Positions 18,717 to 29,679 are shown, counted from the stretch's first letter. The stretch is DNA of 64,000 nt from Pseudomonadota bacterium (GCA_013285445.1 CP053448.1:682001-746000); one strand, 5' to 3'. Translations and numbers: made by a program. Notes: a model not told the origin generated them from the sequence alone.

Positions 18717-19307
18717 ATGAACCAATCCCCGTCCCTGATTCTGGCCTCTGCCTCGCCACGCCGGCACCAGCTGCTGTCGCTGCTCGGCGTGGTATTCGAG
18801 ACCGATCCGGCAACCATCGATGAGTCGGTCGATCACCGCGAGCACGCCGACGACTATGTGCGTCGCATGGCCAACAGCAAGGCCCGGATGGTTTTCGCCC
18901 GCCAGCGTCCGTGCCCGGTGCTGGCTGCCGACACTGCAGTGGTGATTGATGGCAGGGTTCTGGGCAAGCCGGCCGATCCCGCCAGCGCCCGGGCGATGCT
19001 CGGGCAGCTATCCGGCCGCAGTCACGAGGTGCTTTCGGCGGTGGCGCTGATCGATCGTGACGGCGCCGTGCGCGACGAGCTTAGCTCGACCCGGGTCACC
19101 CTGGCGCCCCTGCCGGAGCGCTGGATTGAGCAGTACGTGGCCACCGGCGAGTCGTTCGACAAGGCCGGCGGTTACGGCATCCAGGGGCAGGCCGGCGCCT
19201 GGGTCAGCCGGCTCGAAGGCAGCTATACCGGGGTAGTCGGTTTGCCGCTGTATGAAACTGGCGTTCTGCTGCGACAGGTCGGGCTGTGGCGCGGTGCTAT
19301 GCTTTGA
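18717..19307 (+). CDS. Maf-family nucleotide pyrophosphatase
   Basis: 196 aa. The N-terminal LILASASPRRHQLLSLLG is the Maf signature; PVLAADTAVVIDGRVLGKP carries the catalytic Asp, and YGIQGQAGAWVSRLEGSYTGVVGLP matches the C-terminal region, cited in parts of the family consensus. Maf enzymes hydrolyse dTTP, UTP or modified nucleotides to limit misincorporation. Position before rng is the YhdE-type arrangement. Confidence 0.94.
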   Translation: MNQSPSLILASASPRRHQLLSLLGVVFETDPATIDESVDHREHADDYVRRMANSKARMVFARQRPCPVLAADTAVVIDGRVLGKPADPASARAMLGQLSGRSHEVLSAVALIDRDGAVRDELSSTRVTLAPLPERWIEQYVATGESFDKAGGYGIQGQAGAWVSRLEGSYTGVVGLPLYETGVLLRQVGLWRGAML

Positions 19308-19337
19308 CCGTTTGCGGTTCCTGACGATGAGTGCAGC

Positions 19338-20810
19338 GTGAGCGACGAGATCCTGATCAACATCTCTCCAACCGAAAGGCGGGTTGCCGTAGTCGAGAAC
19401 GGACTGCTGCAGGAGCTGTATCTCGAGCGCAGCGGAGAGTCCAGCTACGTCGGCAACATCTACCTGGGGCGGGTCGAACGGGTGCTTCCGGGCATGCAGG
19501 CGGCTTTTGTCCATATCGGACTGGAGCGTACGGCCTTTCTGCATGCCGCCGATGTGGTGCCCAGACGAGCGGATATCGACGAGGACGGGGAGCCGGCTGC
19601 GATACCACCGATTACCGAGCTGCTGCGGCAGGGACAGGACGTTCTGGTGCAAGTCATCAAGGATCCGCTCGGCAGCAAGGGCGCCCGCCTGACCACTCAG
19701 CTTAGCATTCCCTCGCGTTATCTGGTGCTCTTGCCGGGTGTGCCCAGTCTGGGGGTATCGGTACGCATTGAAGCGACTGAAGAGCGCGAGCGACTGCGCA
19801 CGGACCTGATCGACCTGGTTGGAGCCGACTCGACTGACGGCTTCATTGTTCGCACCAATGCCGAAGGCGTCGACCGCGCGGCGCTGGAACAGGACCTGGC
19901 CTACCTGCGTCGGCTCTGGCCGCGCATCGAGTCGGAGGCCGGCAAGGCCGAGACCGGCCAATGCATCTACGAAGACCTCTCGCTGCCGTATCGGTCGCTG
20001 CGAGACCTGATGCACGGCGGCATCGAAAAGGTGCGGATCGATGACCGCGAGAGCTGGCAACGGTCGCTGCAGTTTGCGCGCGAATTCTTCGAGGAATGGG
20101 TCGAACGGATCGAGTATTACGACGGCGACGGTCCGCTGTTCGACCTGTACGGGGTCGAGGCCGAGATCGATCGCGCACTGCAGCGCACGACTCCGCTGAA
20201 ATCCGGAGGACACCTGACCATTGACCAGACCGAAGCGATGACCACTGTCGACGTCAATACCGGTGCCTATCTGGGCTATCGCAACCTCGAGGAAACCATC
20301 TACAAGACCAACCTCGAAGCGGCGCAGGCCATCGCGCGCCAGCTGCGGCTGCGCAATCTCGGTGGCATCATCATCATCGATTTCATCGACATGAGCGAGG
20401 CCAATCATAAACGTCAGGTGCTGCGCACGCTACAGCGGGCGCTGGCCCGGGATCATGCGCGTACGACCCTGTCCGCGATATCGGATCTGGGCCTGGTCGA
20501 GATGACCCGCAAGCGCACCACCGAGAGCCTGGAGCACCGGTTGTGTCAGCCCTGTCCGCACTGCGACGGACGCGGTCGCATCAAGAGCGTCGACACCGTG
20601 TGTTCCGAGGTGTTTCGCGAGATCCTGCGTGCGGTGCGGCAGTTCGAAACCGGGCAGTTGCGGGTCATGGCCAGTCCGGCCGTGGTCGATCGCATGCTTG
20701 AGGAACATCATCGTTCCATCGCAGAGCTGACCGAGCAACTTGGCACCAGTATTTGCTTCCAGCCCGAAGAGCATTACGGGCAGGAACAGTTTGACGTGGT
20801 CTTGCTTTGA
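19338..20810 (+). CDS. rng: Ribonuclease G
   Basis: 490 aa from GTG at 19338. RNase E/G catalytic fold: an S1 domain (SYVGNIYLGRVERVLPGMQA), a DNase I-like domain with TVDVNTG and IIIIDFIDM supplying the metal-binding Asp residues, and the zinc-link CQPCPHCDGRGR. It matures 16S rRNA 5' ends and degrades mRNA. The length is that of RNase G; there is no RNase E scaffold tail. It overlaps the YhdP-like gene by 4 bases. Confidence 0.96.
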   Translation: MSDEILINISPTERRVAVVENGLLQELYLERSGESSYVGNIYLGRVERVLPGMQAAFVHIGLERTAFLHAADVVPRRADIDEDGEPAAIPPITELLRQGQDVLVQVIKDPLGSKGARLTTQLSIPSRYLVLLPGVPSLGVSVRIEATEERERLRTDLIDLVGADSTDGFIVRTNAEGVDRAALEQDLAYLRRLWPRIESEAGKAETGQCIYEDLSLPYRSLRDLMHGGIEKVRIDDRESWQRSLQFAREFFEEWVERIEYYDGDGPLFDLYGVEAEIDRALQRTTPLKSGGHLTIDQTEAMTTVDVNTGAYLGYRNLEETIYKTNLEAAQAIARQLRLRNLGGIIIIDFIDMSEANHKRQVLRTLQRALARDHARTTLSAISDLGLVEMTRKRTTESLEHRLCQPCPHCDGRGRIKSVDTVCSEVFREILRAVRQFETGQLRVMASPAVVDRMLEEHHRSIAELTEQLGTSICFQPEEHYGQEQFDVVLL

Positions 20811-23800
20811 GCCGCGAGGCAAGCGCCAGACCCGGCCTGCTGCGGAGATGCGTCGGACACTGCCGTCGCGTGGCGGTCACCCTGATCGCTGGCCTGATCA
20901 TCGTGACGGCCATCATTGTCGGTATCGGCCGCCTGCTGATTCCGCACGCCGACCATGCCCGACCCTGGCTCGAGCGTTACCTGACTGCCAGCATCGGTCA
21001 GCCGGTGACCATTGGTGCGATCGAGGCCAGCTGGCCGCGCCTGACTCCAAGCGTTTCGCTGGCCGATATTCGTGTCGGCCCGACCGACACCAGGCTGGCG
21101 ACGGTCTCACGGGCTCGCGTCGAGCTGCATTTGCCTCATCTTTTCCGCCTTGATCGCAATCCGTTCCGGCTGGTCGTGCTGGGTCTGGACCTGGCCCTGG
21201 CGCAGGGTGACGACGGGCGCTGGGGCATGCGGCTGGAGCAGGGCGCTGAAATGGGGGATGACTGGGCCGAACGTTCCCTGGCCGGCGATCTGACGATTCG
21301 CGATGCAACCGTGCGAATCGCGCCCCGGGGTCTCGACCCGATTGCACTGCGACTGGACGAGGGGCTGATCCGGCGCCGCGGCAGCCAAACCGACCTGGCC
21401 GCCCAGCTGTCCATGCCCGGCGCCGATTCGGCGCGGGTCGATCTGCGCTTGCGGGCCGACCGCGGCCCGGACAAGGCGGTATCGCTTCGGGCCTGGGCGG
21501 ACGGCCGCGGACTGCCGCTGGAACGCCTGTCCGGCCTGACCGGGGTCGGCATCAATGCGCCGGGCGAGACGCTCGAGCTGGAGGCGTGGTTCGAGTGGTC
21601 GCGGCAGCAGGGTCTGATGCTGGACCTGGACTTTGCCGTCGACACGCTCGGCGGCCGGCGCGCCGACGGTCGCTTGATGGCCGCGCGCCAGGGCGCAAGA
21701 ACCGATCTGGAGCTGGTCGCGCTGCAGGTGGATGGTGAAACGATCCTGCACGGCGTTGCAGCGGCGCGCCAGGACGATCAATGGGCCGTGGCGGCAGACT
21801 GGTTGTCGCTGGCCGGTGTGCACGGGCTGCTCGACCCGTACCTGGGCGCGATGTTTGAGCACTGGCCGCAGACGCTGGCCGGTTCGGTCGAGGATCTGCG
21901 CGCGCACGGTGACGACAGCGCCAGCCTGCACCGTCTGAGCGGACGGATCGGTGCGCTGTCGGTCGAGCCAGGCGGTGCCGGGCCGGCCGTCGCCGGAATC
22001 GACCTCGAACTGGGCTTGAGCGGCGATCGTGCGGCTATCGATCTGAGTGGCGCGCCGCAGGGCGACTGGCCCCGGATGATTCGCAGCCCGGTCTCGCTCC
22101 AGTCAATCAGGGGGCGCGTGACCGTTTCGCCGCAGGCCATTGAGATGAACAACCTGCGCATAGGTCACGAATACGCCGACGGTCGTGCTCACGGCTGGGT
22201 CTGGCTCGGCGGCGAACGGGCGTTTCTCGATTTTCACGTGGTCGCCGACCGCATCGAAGAGGTCGATCCGCGGCCGTTCCTGCCGCATGGCCGTATTCCT
22301 CCGCGCACCATGGACTGGCTGGACCAGGCACTGGTTTACGTGGGCAGCGCCAGCGGTGGACTCAATTATCACGTTCGACTGGGCCGCAAATTCCGGCGCT
22401 GGCATGCTGGCGACTTTCAGGCCTGGGTGGAGTTCGCCGACGCCGATCTGGATTACTGGCCGCAGTGGCCTGCGGGGCGCGAGCTGGACGGCCGTGTCGA
22501 ATTCATCGGCCGACGCATGGTCGGTCGCGTCGATCGCGGCCACTTTGGCGAACTCGAGCTGGCGGCCAATCCCCTGGTCATTCCGGATATGAGTGCGCCC
22601 GAGCTGTCGTTCCTGGTGCTGGCCGATAGCGTCGAGGCCAGTGCCGTTCATCGCCTGGTCGCTTCGTTTCCCCTGCCCGCCTGGTCCGGCGTGCTCGCGC
22701 CGATGCAGTGGCAGGGACCGGTCTCGATTTCCGCCGAGGTCAACCTGCCCTTGCGCCGCATCGCCGACTGGTCGCTGGACGGAGAGGTCAGTCTCGAGGG
22801 TGTCGATTTTCGCCTGCCGCAGGCCGGCATCGGTCTGTCCTCGATTCATGGCACGTCGTTTTTCGACCGCCTTGGAATCTCGCCCTGCGTGCTGTATCTG
22901 GGTGCCGGTGAGTCGCGGGCGACTTTGGAATTGGTGACCGATTTCAGGCCGCCAGCCCGCATGCGCCTGGCCGGTCAACTGCATCCGGCCGACATGCTGT
23001 TGCCCGGTTCGGGGCTGGTTGAGCTCAGCAATGCCCTGACCGGATCGGCATACTGGGAGGTGGACCTCAGGAGCCAGGAGGCGGACGGCGTCCTGGTCGA
23101 GGTCGACAGCGATCTGAACGGGCTGGCCATCACGCTGCCGCCGCCGCTGGAGAAGAAGGCTGACCGGAGCCGGCCGCTGTCGCTGAGACTCCAGCTGGGT
23201 GATCGCGCCCTGGATGTGGTCGGCCAGCTTGGTGAGGTGATTGGGGTACGGGCGCGTCGGCAGGCGCAGCAGTGGGCGATCGCAGCGGGGATCAATCAGG
23301 CGCCGCCAGCCGTGCCCGAAGGGCCGGGACTGAGCGTTGGCGGTCGCGTCGACAGTCTGGATCTGGGCCGCTGGAGCGCCGCTTTGCGGCATTTCGACGG
23401 GAACGACTGGTCGACCGGCGGCGAGATCGCGGGTCGCGTTGACCTGAGCGTCGATCGGTTGCTGTTCGGCGAAGTCGCGCTCGATGGGATCGATGTATCG
23501 CTGGAGCGGCAGCCGCAGGACTGGGTGATGGAACTCGATGGTCGCTCGATCGCCGGGCAGGTGCGATTGCCGCATCCAATCGACTCGGGCCGGGTCGTGG
23601 TGGCCGATTTCGAGCGGCTGCACCTGCATGAGATCATCGGTGAGACCGCGCCGGCCAGTCTCGATGAGCAGCCGGTGCCCTCCCAGACCAGCATCATGCG
23701 GCCAGGCGGCATTCCCCCCCTTCATCTGCTGATCGAGGATCTCAGCTATCGCGACCTGCCGCTTGGCCGAACCCGGGTGGAAACACACCCGCGCGAAGAT

Positions 23801-24568
23801 GGCATGGAAATCGAGCACATCAAGGTCGAGGGAGAGGTCATCACGCTCGACGGCAGCGGACACTGGGTCGAGTCCGAGGAGGGGGTGACGACGCGCTTTC
23901 AGGGGCGGCTGATGACCGCCGACTTGTCAATGCTGTTGCGCGCCTTCGAGTTCGATTCCGGGGTAAGCGCCACCCAGACCCAGGTTGACATCGACGGACA
24001 ATGGCCCGGAGCGCCCGGCGATTTTTCACTGGCCCGAACCACCGGACAGCTGCAGGTCAGCATGCGCGACGGACTGATCCCCGAAGCGCGCCCCGGCGCC
24101 GGGCGTCTGCTGGGTCTGGTCAGCCTCAGCACCATTCCGCGGCGGCTGCTGCTCGACTTTCGCGATGTGTTCGCGCAGGGCCTGAAGTACGACCGGATCG
24201 AAGGGCGGTTCGATCTGGTCGGCGGACTGGCGCAAACCGACGACCTGGTCATCGAGTCACCGGCAGCACGGATCTCGGTCAGCGGCCAGACGGATATGGC
24301 AGCTCGCACCTACAATCAGCAGCTTGTGGTTGAGCCGGGCGTCGGTGGCGTCCTGCCCATCATTGGCGGACTGGCCGGCGGTCCGGCCGGTGCTGCCGCC
24401 GGGTTGGTGCTGCGCACGCTGTTCGACCGACCGCTGCGCGGCATCAGCCAGGCGCGCTACACGGTCACCGGGCCCTGGGAGAATCCGACCGTTGCGCTGG
24501 TCGAAGCGCGAGTCGAGGATGAAGCCGGCCAGTCCGAGGTCGTTGTGCCTGGCGACAACCCGGATTGA
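20807..24568 (+). CDS. yhdP: YhdP-family giant AsmA-like envelope protein
   Basis: 1253 aa from TTG at 20807, overlapping the rng stop. One N-terminal membrane segment (about residues 18-40) is followed by a long periplasmic region of repeating beta-strands, the AsmA/DUF3971 (TIGR02099) organisation. The C-terminal GGVLPIIGGLAGGPAGAAAG and RYTVTGPWENPTV are typical of YhdP. YhdP, TamB and YdbH are redundant bridge proteins carrying phospholipids to the outer membrane. Position between rng and tldD matches E. coli. Confidence 0.92.
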   Translation: MSREASARPGLLRRCVGHCRRVAVTLIAGLIIVTAIIVGIGRLLIPHADHARPWLERYLTASIGQPVTIGAIEASWPRLTPSVSLADIRVGPTDTRLATVSRARVELHLPHLFRLDRNPFRLVVLGLDLALAQGDDGRWGMRLEQGAEMGDDWAERSLAGDLTIRDATVRIAPRGLDPIALRLDEGLIRRRGSQTDLAAQLSMPGADSARVDLRLRADRGPDKAVSLRAWADGRGLPLERLSGLTGVGINAPGETLELEAWFEWSRQQGLMLDLDFAVDTLGGRRADGRLMAARQGARTDLELVALQVDGETILHGVAAARQDDQWAVAADWLSLAGVHGLLDPYLGAMFEHWPQTLAGSVEDLRAHGDDSASLHRLSGRIGALSVEPGGAGPAVAGIDLELGLSGDRAAIDLSGAPQGDWPRMIRSPVSLQSIRGRVTVSPQAIEMNNLRIGHEYADGRAHGWVWLGGERAFLDFHVVADRIEEVDPRPFLPHGRIPPRTMDWLDQALVYVGSASGGLNYHVRLGRKFRRWHAGDFQAWVEFADADLDYWPQWPAGRELDGRVEFIGRRMVGRVDRGHFGELELAANPLVIPDMSAPELSFLVLADSVEASAVHRLVASFPLPAWSGVLAPMQWQGPVSISAEVNLPLRRIADWSLDGEVSLEGVDFRLPQAGIGLSSIHGTSFFDRLGISPCVLYLGAGESRATLELVTDFRPPARMRLAGQLHPADMLLPGSGLVELSNALTGSAYWEVDLRSQEADGVLVEVDSDLNGLAITLPPPLEKKADRSRPLSLRLQLGDRALDVVGQLGEVIGVRARRQAQQWAIAAGINQAPPAVPEGPGLSVGGRVDSLDLGRWSAALRHFDGNDWSTGGEIAGRVDLSVDRLLFGEVALDGIDVSLERQPQDWVMELDGRSIAGQVRLPHPIDSGRVVVADFERLHLHEIIGETAPASLDEQPVPSQTSIMRPGGIPPLHLLIEDLSYRDLPLGRTRVETHPREDGMEIEHIKVEGEVITLDGSGHWVESEEGVTTRFQGRLMTADLSMLLRAFEFDSGVSATQTQVDIDGQWPGAPGDFSLARTTGQLQVSMRDGLIPEARPGAGRLLGLVSLSTIPRRLLLDFRDVFAQGLKYDRIEGRFDLVGGLAQTDDLVIESPAARISVSGQTDMAARTYNQQLVVEPGVGGVLPIIGGLAGGPAGAAAGLVLRTLFDRPLRGISQARYTVTGPWENPTVALVEARVEDEAGQSEVVVPGDNPD

Positions 24569-24619
24569 ATCAGGGCGCCAGCGACCGGATATTCTCCCTT
24601 CAAACGCAGCGAAAGCGAT

Positions 24620-26053
24620 ATGTTCAAGCAAGTACAAGATCGCCTGCTGGCTCCGGCCGGTGTCGGCGAGCAGGAACTGGCGCTGGCGCTCGGGCGCCTG
24701 TACGCATCGAGTATCGACTTCGGAGAGCTGTACTTCCAGCGCCGTGTAACCGAGAGCTGGGTGCTCGAGGACGGCAGCGTCAAGAGCGGCAGCTTCGATG
24801 CGGATCAGGGGGTGGGTGTTCGAGCAGTGGCTGGTGCGGGTAGCGGTTTTGCCTATGCCGACTCGATGGCGCTGCCCGCGCTGCTGGATGCTGCGGCCAG
24901 CGCGCGTTCAATTGCCCGCAGCGGCGGCAGCGGTGCGGTGCGTGTCGGTCAGGCGAATGCGGTTCCGACACGCTACCGCAGCGGCGATCCGACCAGCGCC
25001 GGGACAGCCAATGATCGGGTTGAGCTGTTGCGCACCGTCGATGCCTACGTGCGCTCGCTCGATGAGCGAATCAGCCAGGTCAGCGTCAATCTGGCGACCA
25101 GCCATGAGTTGATCCTGGTGGCGGACACCGACGGTCTGCTGGCGGCCGATATGCGGCCGCTGGTTCGGCTCGATGTACGGGTGCTCATGGAAGAGGATGA
25201 CCGACGCGAACAGGGCTTGGCCGGCGGCGGTGGTCGCTGGACCTTCGATGCGCTCACCGATCCCGGCTTCTGGCAGCGGCACGCACGCGAGGCGGTGCGC
25301 ATCGCTGCGGTCAATCTGGGCGCCGGTCCGGCACCGGCCGGCTATATGACGGTGGTGCTCGGGCCGGGCTGGCCGGGCGTGCTGCTGCATGAAGCGATCG
25401 GGCACGGACTGGAGGGTGATTTCAACCGCAAAGGTGTCTCTGCATTTGCCCGGCGCATGGGTGAACAGGTGGCCACCCCGGCATGCACCGTGGTGGATGA
25501 CGGAACGCTGGCCGACCGTCGCGGCTCGCTGACGATTGACGACGAAGGCACGCCGGCCTCATGTACCACACTGATCGAGAACGGTCGTCTGGTCGGCTAC
25601 ATGCAGGATCGTCTCAATGCGCGCCTGACGGGTGCACAGCCAACCGGCAACGGCCGGCGCGAGTCGTTCGCGCATTTGCCCATGCCGCGCATGACCAATA
25701 CCTACATGCTGCCAGGCCCGCACGATCCCGGCGAGATCATCGAATCGGTCGATGACGGGATCTATGCGGTCGGCTTCAACGGCGGTCAGGTTGACATCAC
25801 GTCGGGCAAGTTCGTGTTTGCCGCCTCCGAGGCTTATCGCGTGCGCAACGGCAAGCTCGGCCCGGCGATCCGGGGTGCGACCCTGATCGGCAACGGTCCG
25901 GATGTGCTGACCCGGGTCGGCATGGTCGGCAAGGATCTCGAGCTCGACGCGGGAATCGGCGTATGCGGCAAGGAAGGGCAGAGCGTGCCGGTCGGCGTCG
26001 GTCAGCCGACGCTGAGAATTGACGGTCTGACCGTGGGTGGAACGCATGAATGA
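24620..26053 (+). CDS. tldD: Metalloprotease TldD
   Basis: 477 aa. The zinc motif [11 protein letters not shown] (HExxxH) is the TldD signature; [19 protein letters not shown] and [12 protein letters not shown] flank the substrate groove. TldD and TldE form a heterodimer that trims unfolded or RiPP-type peptides (microcin B17 leader, CcdA). Here its partner gene follows with an 8-base overlap, unlike E. coli where they are separated. Confidence 0.96.
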   Translation: MFKQVQDRLLAPAGVGEQELALALGRLYASSIDFGELYFQRRVTESWVLEDGSVKSGSFDADQGVGVRAVAGAGSGFAYADSMALPALLDAAASARSIARSGGSGAVRVGQANAVPTRYRSGDPTSAGTANDRVELLRTVDAYVRSLDERISQVSVNLATSHELILVADTDGLLAADMRPLVRLDVRVLMEEDDRREQGLAGGGGRWTFDALTDPGFWQRHAREAVRIAAVNLGAGPAPAGYMTVVLGPGWPGVLLHEAIGHGLEGDFNRKGVSAFARRMGEQVATPACTVVDDGTLADRRGSLTIDDEGTPASCTTLIENGRLVGYMQDRLNARLTGAQPTGNGRRESFAHLPMPRMTNTYMLPGPHDPGEIIESVDDGIYAVGFNGGQVDITSGKFVFAASEAYRVRNGKLGPAIRGATLIGNGPDVLTRVGMVGKDLELDAGIGVCGKEGQSVPVGVGQPTLRIDGLTVGGTHE

Positions 26054-27425
26054 CCTGACTTCCAGCCGGCTGACGGCCATCATCGACAATCCGGACCGCG
26101 AGGCCGACCTGCTTGCCGGCATTGCCCGGCAGGCACTTGATCGTGCCCGCGCCGGCGGTGCCGAACAGGCTGAAGTGCACGTGAGCTCGGCCCTGGGTCG
26201 CGAAGCCGCGGTTCGGCTGGGGGAGATCGAAACCCTCGAAGAGGCGCGTGATCGACAGCTGCAGGTGACCGTTTATCGTGCCCGCTGCAGCGCCAGCGCG
26301 GCGACCGGTGATCTGCGTCCGGAGACGGTTGCAGAAACCGTCGAACGGGCGCTGGCCATCGCGCGGCATACCCAGCCTGACCGGGCCGCGGGACTGGCCG
26401 ATGCCCATCGCATGGCCGACGGTTTTGATGAACTTGATCTGTGGCATCCGCGCGATATCGCCCTTGACGAACTGGTCGAACGGGCACGGGCCATGGAGAG
26501 CGCCGGGCGCGCCACCGATCAACGCATCGAAAACTCCGAGGGTGCCGGGGTATCGATCGAGGCCAGTGTCGCGGTCTACGCCAACAGCCATGGTTTCCTG
26601 GGCGTCTCGCGCGCGACCAGCTATTCGCAGAGCTGCGTGCTGGTGGCGGCTGACGCATCCGGCATGCAGCGCGACTACGACTGGGACAGCGCCTGCTGCT
26701 TCGATGATCTGGCTAGCCCGGAGGCCACCGGACAGAGTGCAGCGCGACGAACGCTGCGCCGCCTGGGTGCCCGGCGGGTCAGCACCGGACGCAGCCCGGT
26801 CCTGTTTGTCCCGGAGGTCGCCAGCGGGTTGCTCGGCCATCTGGTATCGGCGGTCTCCGGCGGCAACCTCTACCGTCGCAGCAGCTATCTGATCGACGCC
26901 GCAGGCCAGTCGATCCTGCCAGACTGGGCTTCGCTGGTCGAGCAGCCGCGGCTGCCGCGCGCGGCGCGTTCGGCCAACTTCGACGCCGAGGGGGTCGCCA
27001 CGCAAACCTCGCCATTGGTCAAGCACGGTGTTCTGGAACGCTACGTGCTTGGCAGCTACTCGGCGCGCCGCCTCGGACTGGAGACCACCGCGAATGCCGG
27101 CGGTGTGCGCAATCTCGTCCTGTTTGGCGCTCGGCACGACTTCAGCGAGCTGCTGCAGACGATGGGCCGCGGTGTCGTGGTGACCGAAGTCATGGGCCAG
27201 GGCGTCAATATTGTCACCGGCGACTATTCGCGCGGCGCTGCCGGTTTTCGCGTCGAGGGCGGCGCGCTGGCCGAGCCGGTCGAGGAAATCACGATCGCCG
27301 GCAATCTGCGCGACATGCTGGCCGGGCTGGTTGCGGCCGGTACCGATGTCGATACCCGCCGCAATATCCGTACCGGCTCGCTGCTGGTCGGCGAGATGAC
27401 CGTGGCGGGCCAGGAGGACGGGTAG
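26046..27425 (+). CDS. pmbA: TldE/PmbA, partner of TldD
   Basis: 459 aa from ATG at 26046; an in-frame GTG at 26037 is an alternative. Non-catalytic homologue of TldD without the HExxxH motif; recognised by [23 protein letters not shown] N-terminal strands, [31 protein letters not shown] and the end [24 protein letters not shown]. It forms the lid and groove of the TldD/E protease. The overlap implies translational coupling. Confidence 0.94.
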   Translation: MNDLTSSRLTAIIDNPDREADLLAGIARQALDRARAGGAEQAEVHVSSALGREAAVRLGEIETLEEARDRQLQVTVYRARCSASAATGDLRPETVAETVERALAIARHTQPDRAAGLADAHRMADGFDELDLWHPRDIALDELVERARAMESAGRATDQRIENSEGAGVSIEASVAVYANSHGFLGVSRATSYSQSCVLVAADASGMQRDYDWDSACCFDDLASPEATGQSAARRTLRRLGARRVSTGRSPVLFVPEVASGLLGHLVSAVSGGNLYRRSSYLIDAAGQSILPDWASLVEQPRLPRAARSANFDAEGVATQTSPLVKHGVLERYVLGSYSARRLGLETTANAGGVRNLVLFGARHDFSELLQTMGRGVVVTEVMGQGVNIVTGDYSRGAAGFRVEGGALAEPVEEITIAGNLRDMLAGLVAAGTDVDTRRNIRTGSLLVGEMTVAGQEDG

Positions 27426-27552
27426 ACAGCCCGCCCCTGCGTCGCACCTGCCGGCGCAGCATTGGGTGGGGCCTTCAGTGCTTCAGCATCCAATAGGTCG
27501 TCGGGTCCGCCACCTGCCGGGCGGGACAGGCGATTGATGCGCTTCCGCGCCG

Positions 27553-28134
27553 TTATTGGCCGTCCTGGCGGATGCCCTCGACCGACAGGATGATTTCGAC
27601 CTGTCGGGCGTCGGGGCCGAGATCGTAGTCAATGCCGAAATCGGACAGAGTCAGTGTGGTATGTCCCTCGAAACCGCGCCGGAAGCCGCCCCAGGGGTCT
27701 TGACCGGCGCCGACCTGCTGCACATCGACCGTAACCGAGCGGGTTTGCCCGAGCAGCGTGAAGTCACCGGTCATGCGGTAGCGGTCCTCGCCCAGCGGCT
27801 CGAATGAGGTCGATCGGAATTGGGCTTCGGGATAGGATTTCACGGCCAGGAAATCATCATTGCGCAGGTGCTCGTCGCGCCGGTCATGGTTGCTGTCGAT
27901 GCTGGCGGTCTGGATGGTCACGTTCACCGAGGAGCGTGCCGGATCGTTTGGATCAAACGTGAATTCGCCTTCGAAGTCATTGAACCGCCCGTGCAGCCAG
28001 GAAAAGCCCAGATGCGAGATCTTGAACTGGATGAAGGCGTGGCTGCCGCGGGTATCGATCAGGTAACGCTCCCCGGCCTGCGCCGAGCCGATCAATACCA
28101 ATGCGACGATGATTGACGAGAAAATCCGGATCAT
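27553..28134 (-). CDS. YceI-family periplasmic lipid-binding protein
   Basis: 193 aa with a signal peptide (about 1-20, ending AQA). The YceI lipocalin-like barrel is recognised by YLIDTRGSHAFIQFKISHLG, GRFNDFEGEFTFDPNDPARS, SIDSNHDRRDEHLRNDDFL and FEGHTTLTLSDFGI. Members bind polyisoprenoid or related amphiphilic lipids and are often base- or stress-induced. Convergent with pmbA, divergent from tpiA. The 127 bases to pmbA hold no gene. Confidence 0.93.
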   Translation of the reverse strand: MIRIFSSIIVALVLIGSAQAGERYLIDTRGSHAFIQFKISHLGFSWLHGRFNDFEGEFTFDPNDPARSSVNVTIQTASIDSNHDRRDEHLRNDDFLAVKSYPEAQFRSTSFEPLGEDRYRMTGDFTLLGQTRSVTVDVQQVGAGQDPWGGFRRGFEGHTTLTLSDFGIDYDLGPDARQVEIILSVEGIRQDGQ

Positions 28135-28426
28135 GGCGGGGTACTCTGTTGGTCAGTCAGGCTAGAAGGGTAACGCGGTCTGCGCCAATGCGGTGTCAGC
28201 GCCGCAGGCGGGAACGGCCGGACCGGCACCCGGCCGCACCGGATGCCATCTGATGCGGCAGTTTGCGCGAGGACTGGCGCCAATCCCGGCAGCGGCGCCG
28301 TTGATTGTTGCCGGGTTCGTTGACGTTCGGATTGTCCTGTCAGCCGGCGGATTTGCGAAAATCTTAACCTTGGGCCGCAAAACATTTAGAATCTGCCTCC
28401 CCTGGATACACCTTTCGGTGACTTCA

Positions 28427-29176
28427 ATGCGCACCAAGCTGATCGCCGGCAACTGGAAGATGCACGGCAGCAAGCCGGAAATTCGCAGCCTGATTGGCGG
28501 CATACTGGCCCGTCTCGATCCCGGACGATCGGCCGAGGTGATGGTGCTGCCGCCGTTTCCGTATCTGCCGCTGGTCGACTCGCTGACCGACACCACGCCG
28601 GTCTGTCTCGGCGCTCAGGATCTCAGCCCGCACGCCAGCGGCGCCTACACCGGGGATGTCTCCGGCCGGATGCTGGCCGACTGGAACTGCACCCACGTGC
28701 TGGTCGGGCACTCCGAGCGTCGAGGGGTGCACGGCGAGAGTGACGCGCTGGTCGCGGCGAAGTTCGTGGCCGCCCAGAACGCGGGGCTGCAGCCGATCCT
28801 GTGCGTGGGCGAGGCCCTTGAGGAGCGCGACGCCGGCTGCACGCAGGAGGTGGTTGGCCGCCAGCTTGCCGCGGTCATCGAGCTGGCCGGCATTGGCGCG
28901 TTTTCGCGGGCCGTCGTGGCTTACGAGCCGGTGTGGGCCATCGGCACGGGTCAGACGGCAACCCCGGCTCAGGCCCAGGAGGTGCACGCCGCCATCCGGA
29001 CCCAGCTGGCTGCCGCAGATGCTACAATAGCCGGCCGAGTCAGGATCCTGTATGGCGGCAGCGTCAAGCCCGACAACGCTGCCGATCTGTTTGCCTGTGA
29101 CGATATCGATGGCGGCCTGATCGGTGGCGCCTCGCTTCAGGCCGAATCATTCATGGCCATTTACCAGGCAGCCTGA
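28427..29176 (+). CDS. tpiA: Triosephosphate isomerase
   Basis: 249 aa from ATG at 28427, where the TIM N-terminus MRTKLIAGNWKMHGS begins; the frame stays open upstream without conservation. Catalytic residues: Lys in NWKMHG, His in VGHSERR, Glu in YEPVWAIGTG; phosphate loop YGGSVKPDN. It interconverts DHAP and glyceraldehyde-3-phosphate. The 292 bases upstream hold an AT-richer stretch at 28351-28395 that may include the promoter. It is followed by secG in the usual order. Confidence 0.97.
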   Translation: MRTKLIAGNWKMHGSKPEIRSLIGGILARLDPGRSAEVMVLPPFPYLPLVDSLTDTTPVCLGAQDLSPHASGAYTGDVSGRMLADWNCTHVLVGHSERRGVHGESDALVAAKFVAAQNAGLQPILCVGEALEERDAGCTQEVVGRQLAAVIELAGIGAFSRAVVAYEPVWAIGTGQTATPAQAQEVHAAIRTQLAAADATIAGRVRILYGGSVKPDNAADLFACDDIDGGLIGGASLQAESFMAIYQAA

Positions 29177-29205
29177 CTGTCAATTCATCCAGGGTTACGA
29201 GATTC

Positions 29206-29679
29206 ATGTATACGGTTTTGATAGTTTTTCACGTGTTACTGGCCGCGGCACTGATCGCGGTCGTGCTCGTCCAGCGCGGGCCAGGTGCCACTATGGGTGC
29301 AGCGTTCGGTTCCGGCGCGTCGGGGACCGTATTCGGTTCGCGCGGGGCGACCGGCTTCTTGACGCAGTTGACCAGCTGGCTTGGCGTTGCCTTCTTCGTT
29401 ATCAGCCTGTCGATGGCCGTGATTGCGGCCCGATCCGGTGGAGTTGCTGAACAGGCCGACGACCTTGGCGTGGCGGCCCAGCTGGGCGCCAGCGGGCAGG
29501 AAGTACCGGCCAGCGAGGAAGCGGGCGGCGATGCCGCTGCAGACGATGAGTTTCTGGAACTTCCGGTCGAAGGCGAGGAGACCGAAGACGACGGTGAAGC
29601 CAGCGCAGACGATGAGTTTTCTGATCTGCCGGTCGAGGGCGAGGAGGCCGAAGACCGACAGGAACCGCCGGTTGACTGA
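29206..29679 (+). CDS. secG: SecG translocase subunit with a repeated acidic C-terminal tail
   Basis: 157 aa. The first 75 residues are SecG: two membrane segments (about 3-22 and 52-73) around RGPGATMGAAFGSGASGTVFGSRG. SecG aids SecYEG-dependent export. The cytoplasmic/periplasmic tail after residue 80 is unusual: it contains two copies of an acidic ~20-residue unit (ADDEFLELPVEGEETED at about 112-128, ADDEFSDLPVEGEEAED at about 134-150). E. coli SecG is 110 aa without it. It precedes tRNA-Leu and nuoA as in many gammaproteobacteria. Confidence 0.93.
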   Translation: MYTVLIVFHVLLAAALIAVVLVQRGPGATMGAAFGSGASGTVFGSRGATGFLTQLTSWLGVAFFVISLSMAVIAARSGGVAEQADDLGVAAQLGASGQEVPASEEAGGDAAADDEFLELPVEGEETEDDGEASADDEFSDLPVEGEEAEDRQEPPVD

